From an uncultured Parabacteroides sp. (GTDB lineage Bacteria; Bacteroidota; Bacteroidia; Bacteroidales; Tannerellaceae), in NCBI GenBank assembly GCA_934718155.1, contig CAKUZF010000056.1, forward strand, positions 1 to 13,247: a DNA stretch of 13,247 nucleotides, written 5' to 3'. Under the pieces are notes generated by a model that did no database searches, was not told the origin of the DNA, and saw only the letters and a program-made list of their open reading frames with translations. Positions within the stretch are counted from its first letter, which is position 1, and each line of letters opens with the position of its first letter. Positions 1-6,808 of this stretch are shown here, piece after piece. The position numbers and the translations under genes are program-made.

Positions 1-176
1 AACGTCTTTCTTGCAGTGTGGCTTGTCGCAATATCGCAGATTGGTTTCTGTATAGGCTCACGAGTCTTGTTGTCAACACTTCAACAAGAATAATCCTACA
101 TATAGGAGACTTTAAACAAACAGACAATCTGAGCATTAACACAGGTGTTCAGGAAGATGACTTATTCGGATTTTAA
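1..176 (+). CDS. 3' end of an upstream gene, possibly BREX pglZ
   Basis: A reading frame is open from the window edge to a TAA at 174-176, about 58 codons, ending in the acidic/aromatic tail VQEDDLFGF. The stop lies only 3 nt before the ATG of the BrxL-type gene, which is typical of genes in one operon. In type 1 BREX loci, pglZ (alkaline-phosphatase-fold protein) usually sits directly upstream of brxL, so a PglZ C-terminus is the natural guess. The sequence visible here has no diagnostic motif. A competing frame from base 1 is open to a TAA at 91-93, so the first ~90 bases could belong to another gene or hold a frameshift. That a gene ends here is moderately supported; its identity is inference from position only. 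Confidence 0.45.
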   Translation, partial: RLSCSVACRNIADWFLYRLTSLVVNTSTRIILHIGDFKQTDNLSINTGVQEDDLFGF

Positions 177-179
177 ATT

Positions 180-1613
180 ATGCAAGCAACTATTACACAA
201 AAACTTCGGGAGCAGTTCTCCTCGATGGCTATATACAAAGACCCTGCATCAACCAACAGCTTGTTTGCCGGGCGAAACCTTCCGTCTTTTGTAAAAGACT
301 TTATTCTAAAGCGGTTTATCAATACGGATGGAAGTGTTAACCGTACTGAGTTGACAAACTTCCTTGATATGGTTATACCGCAAAATCAGACAGAGGTAAA
401 AGACCGTTTGGCTTCTGGTGAGGAACTGACTTTGCTCACACGTTTCATCATCTATATAGATTTGGTGAAAGGTGTGCGCAGATTCGGAATCCCTGATCTT
501 GGAATCAAAATAAATGAAGGACAAATACCAGAGTACGTTTACAAAAATCATCAAGGCGAACTCGTGGATGGCGAGAAATGGGGAATTATTAAACTTTCTG
601 TACTTCCTGATGAAGAAGGAAAGCAAAATCATGTTGAGATGGTTGATTACAAGCCATTCAAACCTTACCGCAGTGTTGATATTGACTATTTGCGAAGCGC
701 CCGTGCAGCTTTCTCTATGCAGGAGTGGATAGATGTACTTCTGTCATCGATGGAATATGAAGCAGATGGTTTTGAGACGATGACGCAGAAGATGGAGTTC
801 TTGACGCGCCTTCTTATTTTTGTCGAACCCCGTCTGAATGTTATAGAACTTGCCCCTAAAGGAACGGGCAAGTCATTCGTTTTTGGAAACCTCTCAAAAT
901 ATGGATGGCTTGTAAGTGGCGGCAAAGTTACACGTGCGAAATTGTTCTATGACAAGGCGAAACAGCAGAATGGCCTCATCAAGAATCATGATTTCACAGC
1001 CTTTGATGAGATTCAGACCATCATTTTCCAAGAACCGGCAGAGATACAGGCCGCTCTTAAATCGTATTTGGAGTCGGGCAAGACAACAATAGACAACAAC
1101 GTATTCAGTTCGGAGTGTGGACTTATGATAATGGGTAATATACCCCTTAACGAACAGCGTCGCCCCTTAAATTTCAAATACTTCGATTCTTTGCCACAGT
1201 CATTCCGAGAGTCTGCTTTGCTTGACCGTTTCCATTGTTTTATTGAAGGTTGGCATTTGCCTCGCATAAACAAAGGAATAATTTATAAAGGATGGACTTT
1301 GAATGTAGAGTATTTCTCTGAAATATTGCATTCGCTTCGCACACAAAATGTGTATGGACTGTTGTTTGATGAATTAGTGGCATGTGACAAGAATGCTGAC
1401 ACAAGAGATTTTAATGCTGTTAAGCGTATAGCGGTAGCATACATGAAGCTATTGTTCCCTCATTGGACTCATGTAGAAGATGTGAATATTGATGATTTCG
1501 ACACATATTGCTTGCAGCCGGCCATTCGCCGCCGTGGTATTATAAAAGAACAATGTCATTTTATTGATGTGGAATTTAAGACTATTATGCCTAATTTTTG
1601 GATAAAGAGGTAG
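180..1613 (+). CDS. brxL: BrxL-type AAA+ ATPase of a BREX phage-defence system
   Basis: This 477-residue protein matches the BrxL family from its N-terminal region onward (the ...LPSFVKDFIL... and QEWIDVLL segments) through a complete AAA+ core. It has Walker A APKGTGKS (residues ~225-232), Walker B FTAFDE (~272-277), sensor-1 Asn in IMGN (~320) and an arginine-finger-like LLDRFH (~350). BrxL is a DNA-binding AAA+ ring needed for defence in many type 1 BREX systems. Many described BrxL proteins are ~680 aa with a C-terminal Lon-protease-like domain. This one ends near residue 477 without one, and agrees with a recognised short (~470 aa) subfamily usually found after PglZ, so it need not be truncated. 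The ATG follows 3 nt after the preceding stop. A hairpin terminator follows, so it is probably the last gene of the BREX operon, the rest of which lies left of the window. Confidence 0.85.
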   Translation: MQATITQKLREQFSSMAIYKDPASTNSLFAGRNLPSFVKDFILKRFINTDGSVNRTELTNFLDMVIPQNQTEVKDRLASGEELTLLTRFIIYIDLVKGVRRFGIPDLGIKINEGQIPEYVYKNHQGELVDGEKWGIIKLSVLPDEEGKQNHVEMVDYKPFKPYRSVDIDYLRSARAAFSMQEWIDVLLSSMEYEADGFETMTQKMEFLTRLLIFVEPRLNVIELAPKGTGKSFVFGNLSKYGWLVSGGKVTRAKLFYDKAKQQNGLIKNHDFTAFDEIQTIIFQEPAEIQAALKSYLESGKTTIDNNVFSSECGLMIMGNIPLNEQRRPLNFKYFDSLPQSFRESALLDRFHCFIEGWHLPRINKGIIYKGWTLNVEYFSEILHSLRTQNVYGLLFDELVACDKNADTRDFNAVKRIAVAYMKLLFPHWTHVEDVNIDDFDTYCLQPAIRRRGIIKEQCHFIDVEFKTIMPNFWIKR

Positions 1614-1639
1614 TGTGAAATAACCCCAAATCGGTCATT

Positions 1640-1684
1640 AGGATTTCTCTGTGTCGTGCGGCAAGGAGAAATCCTTTAATTTTT
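1640..1684 (+). terminator. Rho-independent terminator after brxL
   Basis: A perfect 10-bp stem (AGGATTTCTC at 1640-1649 pairing with GAGAAATCCT at 1666-1675) encloses a 16-nt loop. It is followed on the plus strand by TTAATTTTT. It begins 26 nt after the brxL stop codon, as expected for the end of that operon. Confidence 0.75.
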
Positions 1685-1845
1685 CCCATATAGACAAGAA
1701 TGATTGTCGTGTTTTAGTGATTTGATCTGTTAGTGCAGGGGCAATATAACTATCTTGCATTGTTTTACGTCTGACAATTCCACATAGTTCCATCATCTAA
1801 GGAACATCAACATAATCATCGTTCATAACTGCCACTAATTTTTCT

Positions 1846-1867
1846 ACTTGGGCGGTACTTGGGCGGT
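1846..1867. repeat. 11-bp perfect tandem duplication
   Basis: ACTTGGGCGGT occurs twice head to tail (1846-1856 and 1857-1867). Because 11 is not a multiple of 3, gain or loss of one unit shifts the frame of the remnant gene on the minus strand. Confidence 0.9.
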
Positions 1868-1923
1868 CGAACTCCTTTTCCGTGGTCCACTCTGCCGTCA
1901 ATGTGGCCTTCAGAATGAAAGAG

Positions 1924-2064
1924 TCACTGCACCACGCAAAGTGCATGGAGCATATATGCCATAAGCTTAATGCGAGCCAGATTCATCGATTTTCCAAAAT
2001 GCTCTTGCTGAATCGGGAGGATTTGGTTAACTTTGACCAAGTTCTTGGAGTCAGTAGTCTTCAT
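1924..2064 (-). pseudogene. N-terminal fragment of an IS transposase (IS4-like)
   Basis: The minus-strand frame starting at the ATG of 2062-2064 encodes about 46 residues that resemble the start of IS4-type transposases. The clearest part is NLARIKLMAYMLHALCVVQ, comparable to the RIKL...ALCKVQT motif at the beginning of such enzymes. The reading frame then stops (TGA, 1924-1926) and unrelated sequence follows, so only the first ~10% of a transposase remains, with no catalytic DDE residues. The frame is open further upstream to 2118; that extra stretch may be the IS left end rather than coding. It appears to be the scar of an insertion that was later deleted, abutting the winged-helix remnant. 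The assignment to IS4 rather than a related family is uncertain. Confidence 0.55.
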
Positions 2065-2226
2065 AGAAAAAGCGGCTAACTTTTCTTTAAAGTTACTGAT
2101 TTTCAGAAACTTTTGCAAATATAATCTATTGATAATTAGATGTTTAACAATAGAATTTCAATTTTTGTCATCTGCTAAAAATTCTTTCTACGAAAAAACT
2201 CATATACTATTATTCTTTGAATTCAC
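2065..2226. other. AT-rich non-coding spacer
   Basis: AT-rich sequence between the transposase fragment and the 3' end of the rloB-like gene. Short frames exist on both strands but none shows family resemblance. It may contain the outer end of the former IS; no clear terminal inverted repeat could be paired because the other end is missing. No convincing terminator for the minus-strand rloB-like gene was found here. Confidence 0.5.
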
Positions 2227-2837
2227 TTATACACAAAACTTGTTTAATTCCTCCATTAACTTTCCGAGTTCAGAGTAAGTATAATTCCTGTTACTTGCCT
2301 TTTTCTCGTCCATAGAATGATATGCATTGGCAATGGCTGATTCCAACGAACCTCCATTGCGCTCAAAATACGAGTGCAGCCCCTTACATTTGATGAAGAA
2401 CTCTGCAGTCTTATGGTACTCGACACTCCGGTTCAAGTCCTTCAACAATGGCTCCTGATCGGTATATGCACGTGAAGTGTAACGAAAGTAATACAGGAAG
2501 AAAACTCCGTGCATCGATGAGTCTCGAAAAACTTCACCTCACAATAGAGGCCTTTCTTTGGTTTATTAATAGGCTTGGCAAACTTTGTCTTTAGCTTCTG
2601 ATATTGTGAACGTTCAGGCTCCTTGTCCTTCGTGTCCATATCAATGATGCAGAAGATATGGCTGTAACCCATTGCCACACCTTCTGCAATCTTAGCTTCT
2701 AGTTCCTTGATATTGGTGTGCTTCGGATAATCTGGTTTGATGGTCAGACGCTTGAATACATCGCACAGGGATTTGAAATAAAAGAACTCTGTTGGACCTT
2801 CTCCCAAGATGAGTGCTGTCTGTCGTAACTTTCCCAT
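2227..2837 (-). pseudogene. rloB: RloB/AbiLii-like TOPRIM-type protein, split by a frameshift
   Basis: Two overlapping minus-strand frames together give one RloB-like protein of about 203 residues. The N-terminal part (start 2837) has the TOPRIM-like signature LGEGPTEFFYF near residue 10 and the acidic pair FCIIDMDTKD near residue 65, consistent with a metal-dependent nuclease-type fold. Its frame goes off course after ...ETHRCTE. The C-terminal half (FFLYYFRYTSRAY... to the TAA at 2227-2229) continues one frame over. One extra T in the TTTT run (plus-strand AAAA, 2501-2504) restores a continuous ...TEFFFLYYF... protein. The gene begins 1 nt after the stop of the ATPase gene, so the two are translationally coupled. 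In AbiL-like systems the RloB partner is the likely effector and the ATPase the regulator. The break could be a real inactivation, a phase-variable slip or a read error. Confidence 0.75.
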
Positions 2838-2838
2838 A

Positions 2839-4119
2839 TCAGTCCTCCAAATTTATAAAGATACTACCCAATTCTGGCTTGGCTCCTAATCTACCAATGC
2901 GGTAGGAATTGTAAAGTGACAGGTTCTTGTGTAAGCCAAATGAATCGCCACGGGCATATTCAGATGACGCTGTTTCCTTGTTCTTTTCAACAAACCACAC
3001 CACACCTCTGTTTTCGTTAATCAAATCCTGCGACAGGAGGGTGGTCTCCTGACTCGTGATAACCAACTGCGACTTGTCGGAGTTGAAGATGAAAACATTG
3101 AGATAGTAGTACAGCAGGTCATTATGCAAATCCTCGCCCAATTCATCAAGATAGTACACATGAGGACTTGTTATCATGTCGTATAATGCATCCAATATGC
3201 GGATGTACTTCTGAGTTCCCTTTGACTGCCATCTGAGTGGAATGTCAAAATCACCATTGCCCGAATGATTCAAGAATGTGATGGACTCTGAGGTTGGCTT
3301 CAACAAAACATCTTTCATCTCCTCTGGAATATTTTCCTTTTGGATACGCTTGCGGAAATCATTGGGCACAATGCGGTCTTCCACAACAGGACGATATTCC
3401 AGGATGTTTAAGTCGGCCTTTTGAAGCATGGTGTTATAGAATTTACGCTTTTTAGGATTGCTATAAGCATCTTTCAATATCTCAACTATACCTTTGTCTC
3501 CATCGCCATCAATTTCATGGTAGTTGTCCATAATCCAATTATGAAGTGCATTAAACGGAGCTATGTCTTCTTTCAGTGCAGTCTTACGGCAAACTGACAG
3601 AACACTATGGTTATTCAAAGTGTTTTCACGAATACTCTCCTGCGTCTTGACTTGGAGTTTTAGGCTCGCACCGAACTTGATGTCAGCCTGTACATTCTCG
3701 CCCACAAAACTGCGCTCATAGAACAAGGATTTTGATTTGTTGGGGTAATAGTACAATGCTTCGCTCAAAATATGCTTGCCGTTGAACTTGACATCATAGT
3801 CGTATCGTGTGCCATTGGCATAGAATGACACGTGCATTTCCGTTGGCTCATCTTTGGTGAGTACGAATGGAATACAACCACCAATTCCGACTGTTGCATC
3901 AGACTTTGGCATGACCAACAGACGAAATACTTCATTCATAGCAATCAGCATATTAGATTTTCCAGAGGCATTGGAACCATATAGGATTCCTAGCTTGTAC
4001 AAGAATGCCCCTTCGGCAACCTCTGTAACAAGTTCCGAAGAAGGCCCCTTGGCCAAGAAACTCAACTCCTGTTTATCTCGAATGGAGAGATAATTCTTTA
4101 CCCAGAAATCTCTTATCAT
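2839..4119 (-). CDS. rloA: RloA/AbiLi-like AAA (ABC/SMC-type) ATPase
   Basis: A 426-residue ATP-binding protein of the AAA_15/AAA_21 group. It begins with the typical IRDFWVKNYLSIRDKQEL strand and carries Walker A YGSNASGKSN (~47-56). Near the C-terminus are an ABC-like signature SKGT (~299-302), Walker B VYYLDELGEDLH (~321-332) and a switch region LVITSQET (~352-359). The regular core motifs and length suggest an intact, functional ATPase. It is followed 1 nt later by an RloB-type gene, the pairing found in the RloA/RloB genes near restriction loci and in the AbiL abortive-infection system of lactococci. A role as the sensor/ATPase half of a two-gene phage-defence system next to BREX follows from that pairing. 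The trigger and the target are unknown. Confidence 0.8.
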   Translation of the reverse strand: MIRDFWVKNYLSIRDKQELSFLAKGPSSELVTEVAEGAFLYKLGILYGSNASGKSNMLIAMNEVFRLLVMPKSDATVGIGGCIPFVLTKDEPTEMHVSFYANGTRYDYDVKFNGKHILSEALYYYPNKSKSLFYERSFVGENVQADIKFGASLKLQVKTQESIRENTLNNHSVLSVCRKTALKEDIAPFNALHNWIMDNYHEIDGDGDKGIVEILKDAYSNPKKRKFYNTMLQKADLNILEYRPVVEDRIVPNDFRKRIQKENIPEEMKDVLLKPTSESITFLNHSGNGDFDIPLRWQSKGTQKYIRILDALYDMITSPHVYYLDELGEDLHNDLLYYYLNVFIFNSDKSQLVITSQETTLLSQDLINENRGVVWFVEKNKETASSEYARGDSFGLHKNLSLYNSYRIGRLGAKPELGSIFINLED

Positions 4120-4155
4120 ATCGTGTGTTTTTATTTCATTATTGTAATTCTATTG

Positions 4156-4163
4156 CAAAATTA
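4156..4163 (-). promoter_or_regulatory. Candidate -7 promoter element for the rloA/rloB pair
   Basis: On the minus strand this reads TAATTTTG, a match to the Bacteroides -7 consensus TAnnTTTG, 36 nt upstream of the ATPase ATG. No clear TTTG -33 element was found at the usual distance, so this is a candidate only. Confidence 0.4.
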
Positions 4164-4310
4164 CGAATTATTCCTCTTATGCATAAAATAAAATATGCGG
4201 AAATTGTAATAATACTACGTTTTAACTTGGTTTTAATTTTTACACGTGTGGATTTCCCCTTGTTTGTCAAAGATTATCCTTTAGAAATGAATACGTATAT
4301 GTTAGCCTAC

Positions 4311-4365
4311 GAAGACGTTATCGTGGGCCGATGAAGACGTTATCGCTGGGCGATGAAGACGTTAT
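4311..4365. repeat. Three copies of an 11-mer at exact 22-bp period
   Basis: GAAGACGTTAT occurs at 4311-4321, 4333-4343 and 4355-4365, each start exactly 22 bp after the last. The spacers are similar (CGTGGGCCGAT and CGCTGGGCGAT), so the units are imperfect 22-mers. The array lies at the change from AT-rich to GC-rich DNA. Confidence 0.9.
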
Positions 4366-4428
4366 GTAAACACTCAATTTAGGGCATACCCCTTTATATA
4401 AGCACTTTTACTAGTGTTTATAGCTGAC

Positions 4429-5679
4429 TTATTTCTGTTCTTTGAAAAGCTGAAAACGCTTAATACCCCAAATGCGGAAGCTGATCAGCAACGCCTCGGA
4501 GCAGACCACCATGGCTGCTACGCTTACGGGGGTGAGGGCGTGGAGCAGGTAGAGCGCCAATAGGCCCGTGATGTGAATGGCCGAGGTGCATACTACGGTC
4601 CAGTTGGTGAACAACGGATGGCCCATCGCCGCCAAGAAGGGGTAGCCCATCAGCATAGAGGGCATGGTGACAAAGCAGGCCGCCATCAGTGTGCGGAAGA
4701 TGGATAGTATGTTGGGATCGGCCGTGCCATAGACCACGAGCAGCACATAGGGGGCCAAAATCCAAACCAGCGACACGCTGAAGAGGTTGGCCGTCGTGAT
4801 GCGGTAGAATATGCGCTTGAAGAAGGCCACATCGCGGCTCTTGGCGATATGGGGGAACAATACGCCCGTGAAGGGTGAGAGCAGCTGGTTGTAAGCTTGA
4901 TAGAGCTTCTCGGCCGCTGAGTAGTAGCCTACCGCCGTGTTGCCGCACACCAGTCCTAAGAGGAAGGAGTTGCTGGTGGTGAAGAGCGAGGTGGAGGCCC
5001 TTGACAGAAAATAGGTGGAGCTGTCTTTGAGTGCGCTCTTGATCTCGGCCATGGGGGTAAGATACCAGCGCATGCCCATCTTGCGATAGACGATGTAGAG
5101 GCTGACCAGACCCGCCAGGATAAAGCCCACGCTGTAGCAGATGGGCACATAAAGATAGTCGTCGGCCGAGCGGATGAAGATGAAGAAGGGGATGAAGCTG
5201 AGCGACTTGGCCACGATGTTGAACACGGTGATGTATTTCATGTTCTCCATTCCCTGAAAGAACCACATGGGAAACATGACGTTGCCCACGATGATGCCGA
5301 AGTAGAGCAGATAGAGCGACGACTCCATCCTGAACTTCTCGAAGCTGGCGATCAACGTCAGTAAGACGAGGAAGCTGGCCGTGCAGAGAAGGAACCGCCC
5401 AAGCATGGCGCTATTCAGATAGTCGTTGATGGCACGTGGGTCTTGGCGGTGCTGCGAGATGTATTTCGTGGCCGAGAGGTTGAAGCCGAAGTCGGTGAAC
5501 ATCACGAAATATTGCATCAGGGCATAGCCGAAGGTGACCAGTCCGTAGCGTTCCACGCCCAACACCCTAAACAGGAAGGGAAAGGTGAGCAATGGCAACA
5601 GGTAGTTCACCCCTTGGAGCAAGACCAAGGAGATGAAGTTGCTGGCCATAGGGTTTTGGAGTTTGCCTTTTATATTCAT
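4429..5679 (-). CDS. Wzx-type oligosaccharide flippase
   Basis: A 416-residue polytopic membrane protein of the polysaccharide biosynthesis (Wzx/RfbX, MOP superfamily) family, with about 12 predicted membrane spans. The N-terminus is typical: NFISLVLLQGVNYLLPLLTF followed by FLFRVLGVERYGLVTFGYAL, then YFVMFTDFGFNLSATKYIS. Later segments SRASTSLFTTSNSFLLG and GYYSAAEKLYQAYNQLLSPF are also characteristic. These proteins move undecaprenyl-diphosphate-linked repeat units from the inner to the outer leaflet of the cytoplasmic membrane. Its ATG (5679) follows the opine-dehydrogenase stop by 9 nt, so it is the last gene of a three-gene operon. No glycosyltransferase or wzy is nearby, so it probably acts with glycan genes elsewhere or carries an unusual substrate. 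Confidence 0.87.
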   Translation of the reverse strand: MNIKGKLQNPMASNFISLVLLQGVNYLLPLLTFPFLFRVLGVERYGLVTFGYALMQYFVMFTDFGFNLSATKYISQHRQDPRAINDYLNSAMLGRFLLCTASFLVLLTLIASFEKFRMESSLYLLYFGIIVGNVMFPMWFFQGMENMKYITVFNIVAKSLSFIPFFIFIRSADDYLYVPICYSVGFILAGLVSLYIVYRKMGMRWYLTPMAEIKSALKDSSTYFLSRASTSLFTTSNSFLLGLVCGNTAVGYYSAAEKLYQAYNQLLSPFTGVLFPHIAKSRDVAFFKRIFYRITTANLFSVSLVWILAPYVLLVVYGTADPNILSIFRTLMAACFVTMPSMLMGYPFLAAMGHPLFTNWTVVCTSAIHITGLLALYLLHALTPVSVAAMVVCSEALLISFRIWGIKRFQLFKEQK

Positions 5680-5688
5680 CGTTTGTGT

Positions 5689-6804
5689 TTACAGGTTTAC
5701 TAATTGCTCCACGGTGTGGATCTGGAAGTTGGGCAATACGCCGGAGTTCTTGATGTCGGCTCCGGTCAGTTTGCCATCTACCAGGTAGCTCTTTCCCATG
5801 TGGGCTTGCATCCAGCCGATCACTTCGTCGATCGTCGGGGTCGGAATGCGCAAAAGCGATGCAAGCGACTTGATGATCAGCAGCCCGTAGGGGATGTCTT
5901 CGGTGAAGTAGCGGTTGGAGTAATCCACGGCGAAGCGTCCGTCAGGTTGGGCGATCATGCTCATCTTTATGCCCTTGAACGCTTTGATCGAGCGGATCTT
6001 CTGCGTCAACGAGGCGGCATCGTGCGATTCGTAGTAGTCCAGCAGGTTGGGTATCTCGGCCTGTTGGATGGGCAGGGCGGCCAAGATGGTCTGGAACTCC
6101 TGGTCGCAGCGGATCAGGATCTCGGAGCTTCGCTCGTTCCACTCCTCATAAAAGAGGATCTCGCGGTCGTAGCTGTCGCCTTCGTAGGCCGATAGCATGC
6201 CGTAGATGCGTGCGGGATGCAGGATGGGGTTGCTGTTTGTTAGCGTAGCCTCCAAGTAATGGCGAAGCGTGCTGGTCGGGGTGCGCAGGGCCTCGCTGAA
6301 GAAATGAGCCAAGCTGGGCAGGTCGCTGCTTTGCGATCCGCCAATCTTCAAGGCGGCTTTGTAGCCTTTCAGCTCTGCCTTATGGCCGTATTCAGTTACT
6401 CGGCTGATGAAGGGTACGCGCTGGAATCCGAACAGTTTGCGGTCTTTGCCCAGCTCATGTCGCGCCATCCAGAAGAAACCGCTGCTGCATACCACCGATC
6501 CAACCTCTGTGTCGGGGCGCAAATAGGGGGCTATCTCGTGCAACGTAGATTGGATAAGGTAGCCGGGCAGACAGCATAGTACGATGTCGGCTGACGGGAT
6601 AACCTCTTCGGGGCGATTGCTAATCGTGTGTAGGTCTCCCTCGATCAGCTGGTTGTTGGGGTCTGTCACGCAGATGTGGTGCGCCCATTGCGCAGGGTGC
6701 CCAGTCAGTAGGTTGACTTGATAGCCTGCGTGGCTGATGCTGGCGGCTACCGTGTGTCCCAGGCAACCTCCTCCACAGATACATATAGTTTGATACGTTT
6801 GCAT
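5689..6804 (-). CDS. NAD/NADP octopine/nopaline dehydrogenase-family protein
   Basis: A 371-residue protein with an N-terminal Rossmann fold (TICICGGGCLGHTVAASI, dinucleotide loop at residues ~11-16) and the second-strand stretch ADIVLCCLPGYLIQ (~72-84). It has the family's catalytic-site segment NPILHPARIYG (~192-202), where the His corresponds to the conserved catalytic His. The C-terminal half is the all-helical opine-dehydrogenase domain. Family members reductively join the amino group of an amino acid or amine to a 2-oxoacid using NAD(P)H, giving opines; some make opine-type metallophores. Here the partners are a nucleotidyltransferase/PLP-enzyme fusion (4-nt gap upstream) and a flippase (9-nt gap downstream), pointing to a glycan-substituent role rather than metal uptake. 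No nicotianamine-synthase-like gene accompanies it. The substrate cannot be read from sequence. Confidence 0.8.
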   Translation of the reverse strand: MQTYQTICICGGGCLGHTVAASISHAGYQVNLLTGHPAQWAHHICVTDPNNQLIEGDLHTISNRPEEVIPSADIVLCCLPGYLIQSTLHEIAPYLRPDTEVGSVVCSSGFFWMARHELGKDRKLFGFQRVPFISRVTEYGHKAELKGYKAALKIGGSQSSDLPSLAHFFSEALRTPTSTLRHYLEATLTNSNPILHPARIYGMLSAYEGDSYDREILFYEEWNERSSEILIRCDQEFQTILAALPIQQAEIPNLLDYYESHDAASLTQKIRSIKAFKGIKMSMIAQPDGRFAVDYSNRYFTEDIPYGLLIIKSLASLLRIPTPTIDEVIGWMQAHMGKSYLVDGKLTGADIKNSGVLPNFQIHTVEQLVNL

Positions 6805-6808
6805 GGGC

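Larger units (their letters stand above)
1638..1923 (-). pseudogene. Remnant of a C-terminal winged-helix domain (Fic or AlbA_2/AAA_4 type)
   Basis: One minus-strand frame reads through this stretch with a single internal TAG at 1797-1799. Around it the translation runs RPSTAQVEKLVAVM-NDDYVDVP-stop-MMELCGIVRRKTM-QDSYIAPALTDQI. That layout (TxQVxKLLxVM, then a helix with ELMxxxGLkdRksF, then YLxPALxxGlI) is the C-terminal winged helix often attached to Fic proteins and to AlbA_2/AAA_4 regulators in Bacteroidetes. No catalytic part is present. Similarity fades past about 1690, and the last codons lie inside the brxL terminator hairpin. An 11-bp tandem duplication (1846-1867) sits in the linker before the domain. 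The family call is from memory and is moderate; that this is a broken fragment is better supported. Confidence 0.5.
4120..4428. other. Intergenic region between the defence pair and the flippase operon
   Basis: About 310 bases of mostly AT-rich DNA between the 5' end of the ATPase gene and the 3' end of the flippase gene. It holds the candidate promoter for the ATPase gene and the three-copy 22-bp-period repeat. It also holds an 8-bp inverted repeat, TAAACACT (4367-4374) with AGTGTTTA (4413-4420), around a 38-nt loop. A plus-strand frame at 4125-4334 has no family resemblance and is judged spurious. No strong terminator for the flippase gene was found. Confidence 0.6.

Noticed and set aside
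4125..4334. Plus-strand 69-codon frame in the spacer before the flippase operon
   Set aside because: No family resemblance, AT-rich and overlapping the promoter region of the divergent ATPase gene; its end simply reads through the 22-bp repeats.
4311..4365. CRISPR array
   Set aside because: Cores are 11 bp with similar 11-bp spacers and only three copies; spacers are not unique sequence, so it is a simple tandem repeat.
4367..4420. TAAACACT/AGTGTTTA inverted repeat as the flippase terminator
   Set aside because: An AT-rich 8-bp stem with a 38-nt loop and no following T run on the minus strand; it is more likely chance.
5704..6195. Long plus-strand frame (163 codons) opposite the opine dehydrogenase
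   Set aside because: It lies wholly antisense to a gene with clear catalytic motifs; GC-rich codon bias leaves such shadow frames open.
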